A DNA stretch of 64,000 nucleotides, from positions 1,612,001 to 1,676,000 of the forward strand of contig JAGGNK010008448.1 of assembly GCA_017590115.1 (NCBI GenBank), read 5' to 3'. A model generated the notes under the pieces. That model was not told where the DNA came from and ran no database searches. It saw nothing but the letters and a program-made list of their open reading frames with translations. Shown here in pieces: positions 28,001 through 40,300 of the stretch (positions are counted from its first letter, which is position 1; every line of letters starts with the position of its first letter). The DNA is from Montifringilla adamsi. Its lineage: Eukaryota > Chordata > Aves > Passeriformes > Passeridae. Made by a program: the position numbers and the translations under genes.

Positions 28001-30340
28001 CAATCAGATCAGAAATTTATCTTATTCTTTTGTTCTTTCTTATCATCCCCTCTTTTGTCCTTCCTTGCCTAAGAGAGCTTATCTCCTTAAACGGTTGTTT
28101 TCATTTGTCTGTCATCTTTTCTTTTCTTTTCTTTTCTTTTCTTTTCTTTTCTTTTCTTTTCTTTTCTTTTCTTTTCTTTTCTTTTCTTTTCTTTTCTTTT
28201 TCTCTTTTTTCCCTTTCCTTTCCTTTCCTTTCCTTTTTTTGCTTTGCTTTTCTTTATTACTGAAACCTTGATTTTTATTCCCAGCATGTACTGTTTAGCA
28301 AATAACACTTGTCTAATTTCTAGCAAATATGTTGCAGCTGCACTTTTCTTTTCTGCCTTTTCTTGTCTTTGTGAAGATAAATCATCATCATTCTGTGGCA
28401 GTAAAACAGAGAGGTAACTATTTCCATATTTGGCCATTTCTTACCATTGTCAAAATAAATACTTTCATCTGTGCAACTTAAATATGAAATTATGTCTTCC
28501 CTTTTTTGGAACCAGCAAATACTAACAACAGCAAGCTCGCATCTGAAAAGAAAGTGGACAATTAAGGTGACATTTATGCTTAAAACTCTGTATCACTCAA
28601 AATGAGAGCTCCCAACTCTGAAAATTCCACCTGTATCTTTACATTGGAGTTTATGGAGGTTATGAGGTTATGATAAAAGTGACTGTGACATTCATGTTAC
28701 TGAGTTGCTGAGGCAGATAGTAATAAATAAAATCTTAGCGCCCAAAAAGTGCCAAATGCAGAACTAAAGGAAAAAAAACCTCAACAGTTGCTACCATGGG
28801 CTTCCCATTGAAAACATATTAGAAGAATTGTGACAGTTTCTGCATTAAAATTTACTGAAAGGCCTGTCTTGAGGTCTAAGTGTATCAAGAAGCACTTGGA
28901 GTGAAGAGATCTGTTTTCACCAAGGAGAACTTCAGGACAGTAATGAAACAAAGCAAGTTAGAAGCTTGCAGCTTAACAGTGAGAACCATAAGGAAGCTCT
29001 CCCCAGACCACTGGGGCTGGTGTAAATAAAAGCAGTAATAACTAAAGAATAACTAGGAAATAAGGCTGTGCACGGTTCTGAGTACATGATTTGTGATACC
29101 TGGTGCTAAAAGTGCTTTGTATGGAGAATCTTACACCACTACAAACAAACAGGGTTCTGAAGATCTTATGCATGAATATCTGTTTAAATGTCCTCCATTT
29201 TAAGCACATCAGTGAAAGGTTTCTTCTGCTTGTATATTGCCAAACACAAAGGCTGCTTAATCTTCTTTGGTATCTCTGAACACTGTTGCAGTAGGGCCAT
29301 TCAGAAATAACTGATACATGCTTCTGGATCGCTTTTTACATTCATTAAGACAAATCAAGTTACATCAAACACTGAGCCAAAGAAAACCTGGAATAATATC
29401 TCAAGCTGTTCCATTTTCACACACATTGAAGAAAAACCTTGGCAATACCAGTCAGGCTGTGCTGCTTGTTCAAATGGCTGGCAGAGAAGCAGTACTGGCT
29501 GATGTGATGTAACAGGCAAGCACCTTACAGATTCAGATGGGCTCAAACAGAACTTCTTTATTGAAGTATCTTGATCTAATACTGTCAAGAAAAAAATGCT
29601 GCCATAGATGTGGCATGAACAACAATGGTTTACTAGCTGGGGGGTTTTTACCCCTTTCAGAGTGATGTGGATTTTTCCTGCCATACAGATGTGGGAGCTA
29701 TTTTCTACTGACCCTCAAAACTGCTTCAACTCCTAGTCCAGTGTCTGCAACCTGCAAGTAGCTTCTCTGCTACCACCATCCCAGGTATTTGTAACTCATC
29801 AGGCAGGATGTCCAGAAACACGCCAAGAAGGCACTGTTGTTTCTCAGCCATACTTTGTTAACCAAGTGATCTCTGGTAGAAATGAGTCCCAGCTCCCCAC
29901 AAGTCCTGTGCACACAGCTGGCACAAGCTGCATCAAGGTCAGACCCTGTAAGGAGGGATGTTCGGGGTTTGGCAGCAGCCTTGGCCTTGGTTAGAAGCAT
30001 TTTTGACTTATTAAGAATTTAGGGCTCCAGATACTCCGCAGACTTCCTCTGGTGAGCATGTAGCCCAATTTGAAGATGGAAAAGGCGAAGGACTCCCTGG
30101 TCTGGCCAGCTGAAGTTGGACAGGAATTGCAGACTTGCTGTCTTCAGCAGCCACTCTTAAGTCACCAAAAACCACCTGCTGAGAATTTCCATTTGTATTT
30201 TACATATTCTGTGCTATTTACCAGCAGTAGAACAATATTAGTACTTTTTGTGGCAATGCTACACAACGAACATGTATTTGATTATCAGTCTGTGAGAATT
30301 CCTCAGTCCTTTTCCGTGCCAGGGGATATCTTTGACATGG
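25040..30340. other. Intergenic DNA between divergent HTR7 and RPP30
   Basis: About 5 kb of AT-rich DNA separates the two CpG islands. The genes point away from each other, and the gap is too long for a simple shared promoter. Apart from the CTTTT microsatellite I see no supported gene, RNA or transposon. Short open frames here lack splice structure or recognisable protein similarity. Confidence 0.75.
28116..28235. repeat. (CTTTT)n and (TTTCC)n microsatellite
   Basis: Seventeen perfect CTTTT units run from 28116 to 28200, followed by a transition and several TTTCC units up to about 28235. The strand is pure pyrimidine, so triplex-type structure is possible. Open frames on both strands here, such as the Lys/Arg-rich minus-strand one, are by-products of the repeat. 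Confidence 0.98.
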
Positions 30341-30345
30341 CAGCT

Positions 30346-31300
30346 CGGGGCATTGTAGGGAAGAGAATAACTACAACACTATAAATAGAAGAGATTGATT
30401 TTGATTTTTATTGGCCACGTTCAGACAGAGCTGAAGGAGTTTCACAGGGGACTAACACACCACAGGAGCAGGACTACCGCTCCACCTGCTGGGCACCCGG
30501 CGGCTCCGAGGGGCGCGGCGAGCCTCGCCGGCGCTGCGGCTGCGGAGAGCGGCCGAGCCGGGGATCCCCTGGGTCGGGGGATGTCCCTCAGAGCCCGGGG
30601 TGCGCTGCTTGGGAACGAACCACGGGGGATCTCCTTCAAGGCCCCGCCTGAGACCTGAGCCATCAGCCCACAGCCTCTCCCCGGCCGCCGCAGCCCCGTG
30701 CCGAGGCAGCCAGGCCCACGTGGAGCCCGCCCCACCGCGGGGCTGCGGGAGCCGCAGGCCCGGACGGGCGGGACTACAGGGCCCAGGCTGCCGCGGGCGG
30801 GAGGGGCGGTGCCGCCGCCGTGCGCCGCCGCCGTGCCCGGGCTCGGCCCGCCCGCCGCGCCGTGAGCATGGCCGGCTTCGCCGACCTGAACCTGCCGCAG
30901 GGAACGGACAAGAAGTCCCTGCAGAGCCTGCTGGAGGCCGCGGCGCACCGTGAGTCCTGCGAGCGGGGCCGGGCCGGAGCTCGGCGGGGCTGAGCTGGGG
31001 AGGGCGGGCCGGCCAGGAGCGCAGCGGGACAGGGCAGGAAGCGGTGGCTCACCTGGCTCGGGAGGCAGAGCCGGAGCCTGCGGGCTGGGGTGGGCACAGC
31101 CGGACTCCCCGGGATGAGCCTTCCCTTCCCTGCGGGCAGGCCGGCCCTCGCTCCCCGCCCCGCCGCGTTTCCCCCGCTGTGTGGCTCAGCCCGCAGCTCT
31201 CTCTAGCCCAGTGCCCGGGGCTGGGTCTGCCCGGGACGGGCCGCACGTCAGGGGAGCTCCTGATGCGCCTTCCAGCTCTGGCTCTGCCTGCTTATCCCGG
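30346..31300 (+). promoter_or_regulatory. RPP30: RPP30 promoter region and CpG island
   Basis: GC-rich, CG-dense DNA from about 30470 to 31300 surrounds the RPP30 start codon and runs into intron 1, as expected for a housekeeping promoter. Just upstream are a consensus TATA box (TATAAATAG, 30381-30389), ACTACAA (30371-30377), ATTGTAGGGA (about 30352-30361) and an inverted CCAAT (ATTGG, about 30411). These may be promoter elements, but the TATA box lies roughly 490 bases before the ATG, so the real start site is uncertain. Confidence 0.65.
30868..30949 (+). CDS. RPP30: RPP30 coding exon 1
   Basis: Encodes MAGFADLNLPQGTDKKSLQ through AAAH (27 codons) plus one base. The donor is ACC|GTGAGT. The next exon's TG completes the split Leu codon, restoring HLGYS as in human. 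Confidence 0.95.
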
Positions 31301-34300
31301 TGTAACAGTTGTTTTTTTCCCGACGTGCACAAGTTTTTCCCGCTGCAGTTGCGTAGGGCCCGGCTCTTCTCCTGCAGACTGTTGTTCAGCCACGTGCTGC
31401 CTGTGCGGAGTTTGGGGCGGGTGGTTTAAATGCCCCGGCAGGTCTGTCGCCTTCCTCAGGGCCCTTTGAACCGTACCTTCTCCTCCGTTTGGTCAGCATC
31501 GCTTTGAATTGCTCGCTTTGCCTTCTCGCACAGCTGTGTCTCTGCCAGCGCTGCCTTGTCTGCAGTTTGAACAGCTGTCCTGAGTGCACTTAGCAGTTTT
31601 ACACAACGTCATAAGCAGGGCCAAACTAGGCCAGACCTTTGGGGACACCAAACCCATGTATTTGTGTTCATGAAGCTCTGCCCTTGAGTAAGAGTTGTCA
31701 GGCCTGGGCTATGTTAAAAGCCAAACACTTCTTTTTTTTTTTTTTTTTCCTATTTTAAGGCACTTTTCAGGTGAACAAGTCTTCTTAAAAAATACTGTGA
31801 AATCTAAACATGCACGTGATTATTAACTTTAAGACATTTAATGAATATTTTACAGTTTTCTCATTGGATTTGTTTCCTTTTTGTTTACTGGACAAAATAT
31901 TCTTACTGTGTGTTTTTCAGTGGGATATTCTGCAGTTGCACTTAATCATGTCATCGACTTTAAAGAAAAGAAACAGGTAATTTTTCTTGGAGTTATTTGT
32001 TCTTACTGTGTTTTCTTTAGTAAACCTGTTGCCTTATTGCATGTTTCCAGATAGCTTTTGCTGCAGGATGCACATCTAGACACAAGTACAAATCTCTCTA
32101 TTTGTAACAAAAATCCCATTTTATATTTCATTAGAACTGCCTTCGGATTAATTTTTAATATGGTTCATGTACTGTCCCACAAAAATAGCTTTCTTAGTGT
32201 GGTAAATTTCTTCTTAAGATTGGAACACAGTTTTTGTTTACATGTAAACATAACCCATGACATTTTTAATAACTTTGTTCTGTTCTCTTTCAAGGAAATC
32301 ACCAAGCCAGTATCCCCTTCAGAGTTGTTTCCATCTTTACCTATTGTACAAGTATGTCTAGTTACATTCTATATATATACTGTTATTCTGAGTTACCCTT
32401 TTTTACCTTTGTGTGTTTGTATATGTGATTTCATGTATGAGGTGTTAATCAAAAAACAAAAATTTGTCCATTATTTCATGGTTAAAGCTCCAAGCAGTGG
32501 AAGAGTAGTAAATTCACATCGGGGTAGGCTCTATTCATTATTTTAGAAATTATTAAAGAAATTGCTTTGTGTGAATTTTGAATTTGCTTGTATTTGAATA
32601 ATTACAGTACAATTCTTGAAATTTAAGTTTTGGAAATAACTTCGTGGTTTTGATGAAGCAAAATTTGGATGTAAAGAAATACAATAATGTGCTTTGGGTC
32701 GCTGACATTGATTAATTCAAGTACTGCTTTTCCTTGCAGTTGTGGCCTGCCTGGGCAATCATAGCAGTAGTAAAACACACTCAATTTTTCTGCATGGTTG
32801 TTTTTCTTTTTTTTTTTTTCTTCTTTCTATTGATCCTTTTCCAGGGAAATGCAGTAAGTCATTCTTTGTAAAGACAGGTATAATATCAAAGAGATAATGT
32901 AAATTAGGGAAGTGTAACTACAGACTTAAGAAAATTAGTATAACAAGACTATAAGGATGACACCAATTTTCTTTTTTTAGCAGATTGAGTGGAAATTACC
33001 ACAAATTTTTGATGTAGGTTAATAAATTTTTTTTATATTATTCTTTTTTCTGTAGGGGACATCTAAAAGAATTAAAGTCTTGACCCGGCTAACACTTGTT
33101 GTTTCTGATCCTTCCCACTGTAACCTCTTGGTAAGTATACTCAGCAATCAATTTTGCAACTTTTATCTCTTTTTCTCAATGAATAAATGAAACTTTGGAA
33201 ATTCTATGGGGACAACATCCTGGAATTTATAGGGCACTCAGCAGTGATTTCTGAGATTTGCATCTCTGACGAGCAATGTGATCATGAGGAGATGCAGACT
33301 TACAAGACTGTATATGGCTTCTGTTGATCATTTGTCAATATGGAACAACAGTTCTGTTCCTTGGTTTCTGGACTTCTGTGTATAAACGAGAAGACCATGA
33401 GCAACCCTTGCATCTGGTTATGTTTTTGTGCTACAAGATCAAAGCAAAAAGTGTGAGTGTCTTAGTAAATTGGTGGGACAAGCCTCAAACTGAGAATGAA
33501 TGACTTCACTGTAGAAACCTGCTGTATAATTAGAAGATTATTGGCTTTGTTTTAGTGCTTGACAAGGAAAAAGGATTTTTCTTCTCATTGTTTTGGTTGT
33601 AATCATTGTGCATGTCTTCATCATCTGTCAGAATTCAAAGTAGTAATTGTTTCCTCCTTTTCTAGAGATCAACATCTGCAAACATAAGGTTATATGACAT
33701 CATAGCAGTATTTCCAAAAACTGAGAAACTGTTCCATGTAAGTACAATCATCTCATCAGTAATGCTCATTCAGTAGCCTTCAGTGCTTTGTGCTAATTTA
33801 AGTACCTGCTTTGTTTTGATTTTATTTCCCATTTTATAAAGACCTCATGGAGTTAATCAAACATTACAGGCTGCCTGGGCATTTGATAGGCTGAGGGGTT
33901 TGGGAGGATTTGCAGGAGGCTGCAGGACCCTGAGGTGACAGGTTAAAGTCTGAAACATTACCTCGTTTGCCTGATGAAGGGACTTGTATGCCCTGCACTG
34001 TGGTTGCCTTTTTGTGCCTTGTACTCTAGTGAGGAGAGAAAACATCCTTTTTTTCCCCCAATGTATGTGTGCTATCATCATGTAGAAAAGTTCTGTCTTC
34101 AGCTTTAACTTCTCAAACTCATGACAACTTCCCAAAAATGTACTTATGATCTTCTGTTAGAACTAATTATTACTGGTCTCAAAAATGCTAGGGAGGATTT
34201 TAAAGTGGAACTAATGTGGTTCACTAATGGCTGTTCACCTCCATTTCCTTCATATTTTATTTAAATCGTTCTCTTGATACTTGATAACAGCTGATGTTGA

Positions 34301-37300
34301 TGTTCTGATTGGGTGGAGCACCTTGAAACAAGTTGTGTTTTTGTCAGAATTTTTCTTACAAAACCCAAAATTGTGATGTCTGACCTGTTGTAAGCTTGTA
34401 AATCTTAACATTAAGTCTGAATTGGGTGAGTAGGTGGAAATGTTCCATCTCTGTTAGCCTTGGCAGGCAGGAGGCAGGCATGCAGTTTAAAGTGGTGTGA
34501 AGGAGGGACAGCAAAAAAAAAGTGAGTTTCTTTGAAGAAATGACTTTCAAAGGGAGCTTCTCAGTTTAAAACTGAGTCTGGTGGTTGTTTTTTTTTTAAA
34601 TAAGTTAAAGCCACTTCCTAGTACTGCTGAGTACCTGTTTTGCCACATTACAATTGCATTATTCTGTTTTACTTTTCTACATTATTTCCCCTCATATTTC
34701 ACGACTTGTCCAAGTAAACTACAAAGCAAGAGGCTGTCAAAGAATATGAGCTTTAAAGAATTTTTCAGCAGAATTCAAGCATTAAATATAAGAGTTATGG
34801 CAAAATGAAACTAATTTCTGAATTTATTTCCCTTGAAAGATTTTAAGACTCTTCGGGGCGTGACAGAGGCAAATGGTTTAAAATATTTTTTGCAGGCCAC
34901 TCTCCACTTCTTTCATTTGATCTCTGGCAATAGTGTAAAATCTCACTTCTCCAGTGAGCTCAATCAGTTTGTCATGTATTGTATTTGCAGGGTCCCTCAT
35001 GGCAGGAAGGAATTATGAATCTGACTCCATGTTCTCAGAAGGCTAATTTATTATTCTATGATACTACATTATATTAAAGAATACTAAACTATACTATACT
35101 ATACTCAAGAATACAGAAAGGATACTTACAGAAGGCTAAAAAGATAATAAAAACTCGCGACTCTCTCCAGATTGGCCAATAAGTCAAAACAATTCACCAG
35201 AAACCAATGAAACAATCACCTGTTGGATAAAAAATCTCCAACCACATTCCAAAGCAGCAAAACACAGGAGAAGCAAATGAGATAATATTGTTTTCTTTTT
35301 CTCTGAGGCTTCTCAACTTCCTGGGAGAAAAGTCCTGGGTGAAGGGATTTTTCAGAAAATATAAATGCCACAATCATGTGCTTAAACAAGCACCTGAAAC
35401 TAGGTGATCAGCCAGGGTGTGCTGTGTTGGTTTTTTTGGGGAAAAGGGTATTCTCTCACTTAAGGGTTATTATTGTTTATTTTCAGCCATAGCATGCCTC
35501 CTGCTGCAGTTGCACATCCAGCTGTGGCAGCATTTAAATTGGCATAAACAGCGACTCATTTCTGCAGGTCCCTGTCTGCTTTGCTGCTGAGGCTGCTTGC
35601 TTGTTCAGCTGCATGGCACTTTGCTTTGAGGAGCCTGCTTTTGGCTGAGCAGTAACCAGAGGTTTTGCCAAGTTATTTTCCAGGCAGATCCCCTTTCCCA
35701 GAGTGATTCAGCAGCCAGCCACGCGGAGAGTTGTGCCAGCACAGGGCGGGTGGCTGTGCTCTGGCAGGCCAGTGCAGACAGTGCCTGGTTAAGCTGACAC
35801 TCTGGCAGGTGATGGACAGGGTGTGAGGAAAGAAGCAGGATTGTCAGTGAGATTATCTCCATTGCTTCCATGCTGGCAGCACTTTGAGCTGGGGATGGAA
35901 CCCAGGCGTATTTCTTGCAAAGTGCATGAGGTGAAGGACTTCATTCATCCTTCACATTCAGGGCAGCTTTGTATGGTTGTCTTTTCTTTAGAGATTTTAG
36001 AATGTCTTGCTGTGGAGAGCTGATTCAGTTTCACAGAGGTATCACACAGGTGAAAGGGACTTTACTCAGGGGGTTTCAGCATGTACAGTTTGCCTCTTAC
36101 AACTCATGGATATTTCATTATTAAGAATAAAGCCTTCAAGAGTGGGCCTTGCATGACAAATTAACTTCCTATTGGCTTTTGGTAACTCAGCATTAGCTCA
36201 AGAGCATCATCTTTCTCACCAACAATTTGGCACTTACATTTTCTCCACTGAACAAGATTTTGTATGTTTTTGTGAAAAAATTACATGACCCCTGGAGATG
36301 TACTCCAGTTTTAGCATGGCCCAAAACTAGCCTGTGCCCTTTTGTCAAAAGCCAGGGAAGCTCTTTTGTGGCTGAGTGTGTCAGTGATATGTACTGAAAG
36401 ATGTTCTTAAATTCTTCAAATCATTTATATCCTTAAGGGAATGAGGAAGCCACATTCGCCAGTTGTAGAATGGGCTCTTTGTTCAAGTCTCCCAAAAAGA
36501 TTGTTTTGGCCTGCAACAGGAATGCCCACTCCATGCAGGTAATGGGGTCTGTACTTGCTGCTTTTCAAAAACTTTGCTTTCTAAGATTTCTGATTGTTTT
36601 AATAATATTAGTTAGTTCTATCTGCTGTTCGTAAGCACTTAGCACATCACTAGTATCTAAAAAACCCTATGTATGTACTGTGGAAGATGTAGTGCAAAGT
36701 CAGATTTCAATATTTGTTCCTAAAACGTTTGCCAAAGCTTGCTTCAGAGCAAGAGTGGCAGATGTATTTATCAATGGCTGGCTGGAGTTTTCCCAGCAGA
36801 TGGGGCTCTTGCCCGCAGTGCTGCCAGGCAGCTGCTGGGCTGTGCAACTTTCTGCATGTCATTTTCTGGATGAAGTTGTTGCACTTTAGATCTTTTCAGC
36901 AGGCAGGGGTAACCTTAGCTTGACTGCATATTTGATTTGTCTGGGAGCCAGAGCTAGGCTGAACATTAGAGTTCTTGGAGAAATCTGCTCTCCAGTACAG
37001 TACAGGAATTCCTCATATGCGAGGAATATGACTCGCAGTTTGTTTTTACTTGGTGGTATTTTCTGAAATGTTCATGTCACTGGAATCCTGCAGATATCCT
37101 GGCTTTTGAGTCACTCCTTGTCCCACTGTGCTTAATTTACAAAATGGTCTAGAGTTTTCCAGTGTTTCTGGAGCTGATTAGGAAGGCTTGATGTCTCATC
37201 AAATAGGACAACTTGCAATGTGTCTGATTTCTATTCTTGCTTTCCTTAATTTTTGCCATAATCTCTTCCTGAATTTTTTATGACTTCACTGACATATTTT

Positions 37301-40300
37301 CTAGGACATGATTTGGAGCTATTTGTTCTGTACATGTTCCCATAAATCACCTCTGTGTAGTAGTTTGTACCTCATGTAAGAAAAGGAGGGAAGGTGACTG
37401 TAGCAGGGCTGAACTTCCTCTTGCAAATCTAATTCTATGCAATAGATTCCACAGGCAGCCCATGTCCTGCCTAATGGAGGATAAAGATAGGGCATGAAGA
37501 AATAGTTTAGTCTGAATGTCTTGGCAGAGACATTTCAACTTCAAAAACCTTGTGGTTTGCCTGCATGTGCACTTGTGGCTGTCTTGTCTAGAAGAGAGTG
37601 CTATCAACAGCTAGGAAACATTCCTAAAGCTGGGCCTCTGCTCTCATCTCCATCCAAATTCCGTGTGAACAGGCTGGTAGAAGACCAGTTTGCCAAGCAG
37701 CAGTGTGCTTGTGTTAGAGCAGCCCTTACCCCTGGGGCTCCTCACAGCCCCCACTGCTTTTGTGCCGGTGGGAGGAGGGATGAATGGTTGGCACCTGGCC
37801 CAGGTGTATTTGGAGCAGTTGCTGCCAGGTTTCTGAGTGCAGAGAGTTCCCCTACACACAGAAAATTCCTTTTCAGCTTCTTATCCTGTCTTACCTTCTT
37901 TGTTACAGCACTGCTTACAGACATTAGTCTGGCCATGTGTAATCATCCTTACAGAGCAGGCATATATAATTCCTAATTTGGGTGCATGAGATTAATGTGG
38001 ATTTGTGGATTAAAGGACTCCCTTTTAGGTCCCCTTAATTTTCCCTGTATCTCAGTGTGGGGAGCCTCTGCCCCTTGTTTATTTCCTCCATCTCTTAATA
38101 CAACCTGTAAATTGTGGTGTGAATTCAAAGCTAAATTCTTAAGCTGTAGCCTTCAGTGCTGTGTCCAGACTCTGCCAGAGGTCTGGCTGTCAGGAGGAGC
38201 TGCACCCAGCCAGGAAAGGGAGGCTCTGAGCATTGGTCTCCAGTATATGGCATGCAGCACCAACAGTCACATTCTGCTTTTTTTCATTCTTGTCTCTATT
38301 GCTTCTGGTAAAAGTAACTAATCCTGAAAACAAACAGGTGCTGTACTGGAAGCAGAGCATGATGGGACAAGGGGCAGTTCCTGGGGGCTCTTCCCTTTCT
38401 AAACTGGGGTTGTCCTCTATTAACTCTGAGCTCTTTTGTCAAAAGCCAACATTGCTTCTGTGTGTCCTCTGTCAGATAAAAACAAAGAAGTAGGTACTGC
38501 TTTGGGGTTGACCATTATTTTATTGGAAAATTAGTTCTGTAAGAAAGGGAAGACTTGGGTTTTAAGTCTCAAATGCTGCTGTTGTATTGGCATACCTGCA
38601 AGGCATAATACCTCCTAATTTTTAAACTGAACTCACCCTGGAGAGACATTTGTTGCATTAAGAAATGAAGGAGAATATTAGTGCATCTCAAGTTGGTTAT
38701 GTGTTTTTTGGCATATCTAATAATCTGTTCCTGTTTCTTTGCTGTAGATTGCTTGCACAACACTAGATGTGGATCTGGTCTGCATAAATGTAACAGAAAA
38801 GCTGCCATTCTACTTCAGAAGGCCCCCTGTGAATATGGTAAATTTACATCTAAATTGTATTCTTGCTGTTAGACTGACATTAAATACAAAATTTGAGTTG
38901 AATTCCCTACTGCTTTCCACCCACCATTCCTATCCAAGTGGTTCTTTTATTTTCTTGCATAATGTGTAGTTTTGTTTCAAATGTCCTTCACTTCAGGGCC
39001 TCCACTGCAGCACTTAATACACAGTGATGTATGTTCTTTCTTTTTCTCCTCCTGTCCCCCACTTAAGAAGGCAGAAGTGGTGTTCCCAAGGAGTGGAAAC
39101 AGAGCCTTAAGGCCACTGTGCTGCTAAGCAGGGATATATGGTGTAATTGCTGACAAAGCTGCTTCCCAAACCAGAAATGGTACAGCTGTGTCAAAACAGA
39201 TAAACAGCCCTTTGATTTAAAAGACAGGAAATGTGAATGGCACTGTTAATTTAGGAGAAGGATGTTGTGCTGGTTACTTGAAAGACAACTGTATTGAATC
39301 CATACTTGGAGAAAAGAATGTCTGAGTAAATGAACCAAATGTAGCATCGCTAAATACATGCTGTGGGACCCAAGATGGCTATCAGTGTGGATCAAATATA
39401 GTTCTGCCTGCTGTTGGTAGTTTGCTAGAAAACTTAATCTAAACATGCTCTTATGGGAACTTGTTTTCTCCTCTGAGTATATGTAAAGGTTCATTCCACA
39501 TGGGCATTCTTGGCTGATGCAGAACTTCGTTTCCAAAAATTTAAATTTGGAATTGGCTAGTAATCCTACTTCATTTTTTTTATAAAGTTTGACCTAGAAT
39601 AAAAATTCAAAATGAACTAGAATTAATTCTGAGACAGAATAAAAATAATACATTGGAGTTTATGGTAAGCTGAGGATTTCAATATTCCACTTAGATTAAC
39701 AATTTTGTATGAAACACTGTATGAAAGTACCCTAGCTGCCTAAAACTACAGCAGGTGGCCCAGGTAAGGAGCTGTGTGGCTCTTAGAGACCTGAGTTAGG
39801 AGGCATTTTCCTTGCAAGCTACTTCTCATCTTCCACATTCCCAGCATCAAGGCAGTCTGTCTGTTGGACTGGTCTGTGCATTCTGGGGCAGTCAGTTTTG
39901 GTTGTTACAATGCCAGACAGACTGGCAGGCAGCTGAAGTGGTAGGGATGAGGTTAAAAATCACCTTGACTGGAAATTGGTGTATTGCCATCAGCTGTTTG
40001 GTTTTGATAAATTCAGGCTTCTCTTGTTTGCAGCTATCAGGCCAGTTCTGTGCAAAGCATTTGATGCATATATACCTTCTGTTGTGCTTGCATACAGAGG
40101 TAATGCATAGGTGGGAGCTGAATTAATTCCAGCTGTATTCAGTTACTGGACTCTCTTACAGTATTGCCATTGCAGCATATTTTAATAATATTTGTGTAAG
40201 AGTATCATTTCAGGCAAATGCAGGATTGCCATGGAACTAAGAACTCGGGCCTTACATTGTTTTTGTTGCTAGTACAAGTGTCTTTGTTGCTAGCACACTG

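Larger units (their letters stand above)
30950..33665 (+). other. RPP30: RPP30 introns 1-4
   Basis: Introns at 30950-31920, 31977-32294, 32352-33055 and 33131-33665. The first begins inside the CpG island. The others are AT-rich with T-tracts before the acceptors. I see no repeats or further genes in them. Confidence 0.85.

Noticed and set aside
28087..28437. Lys/Arg-rich 116-codon minus-strand frame and matching Phe/Leu/Ser-rich plus-strand frames
   Set aside because: These are translations of the CTTTT microsatellite.
30395..31469. Overlapping Pro/Ala/Arg-rich frames on both strands around the RPP30 start
   Set aside because: They are CpG-island by-products. Only the short exon 1 frame at 30868-30949 matches a protein family.
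32058..32546. 162-codon plus-strand open frame
   Set aside because: It is RPP30 exon 3 plus flanking intron that happens to be open in the same frame. The splice sites and human similarity support only 32295-32351 as coding.
37521..37976. 151-codon plus-strand frame in RPP30 intron 5
   Set aside because: No domain, no similarity to RPP30 and no need for an extra exon; exons 5 and 6 join in frame and match human.
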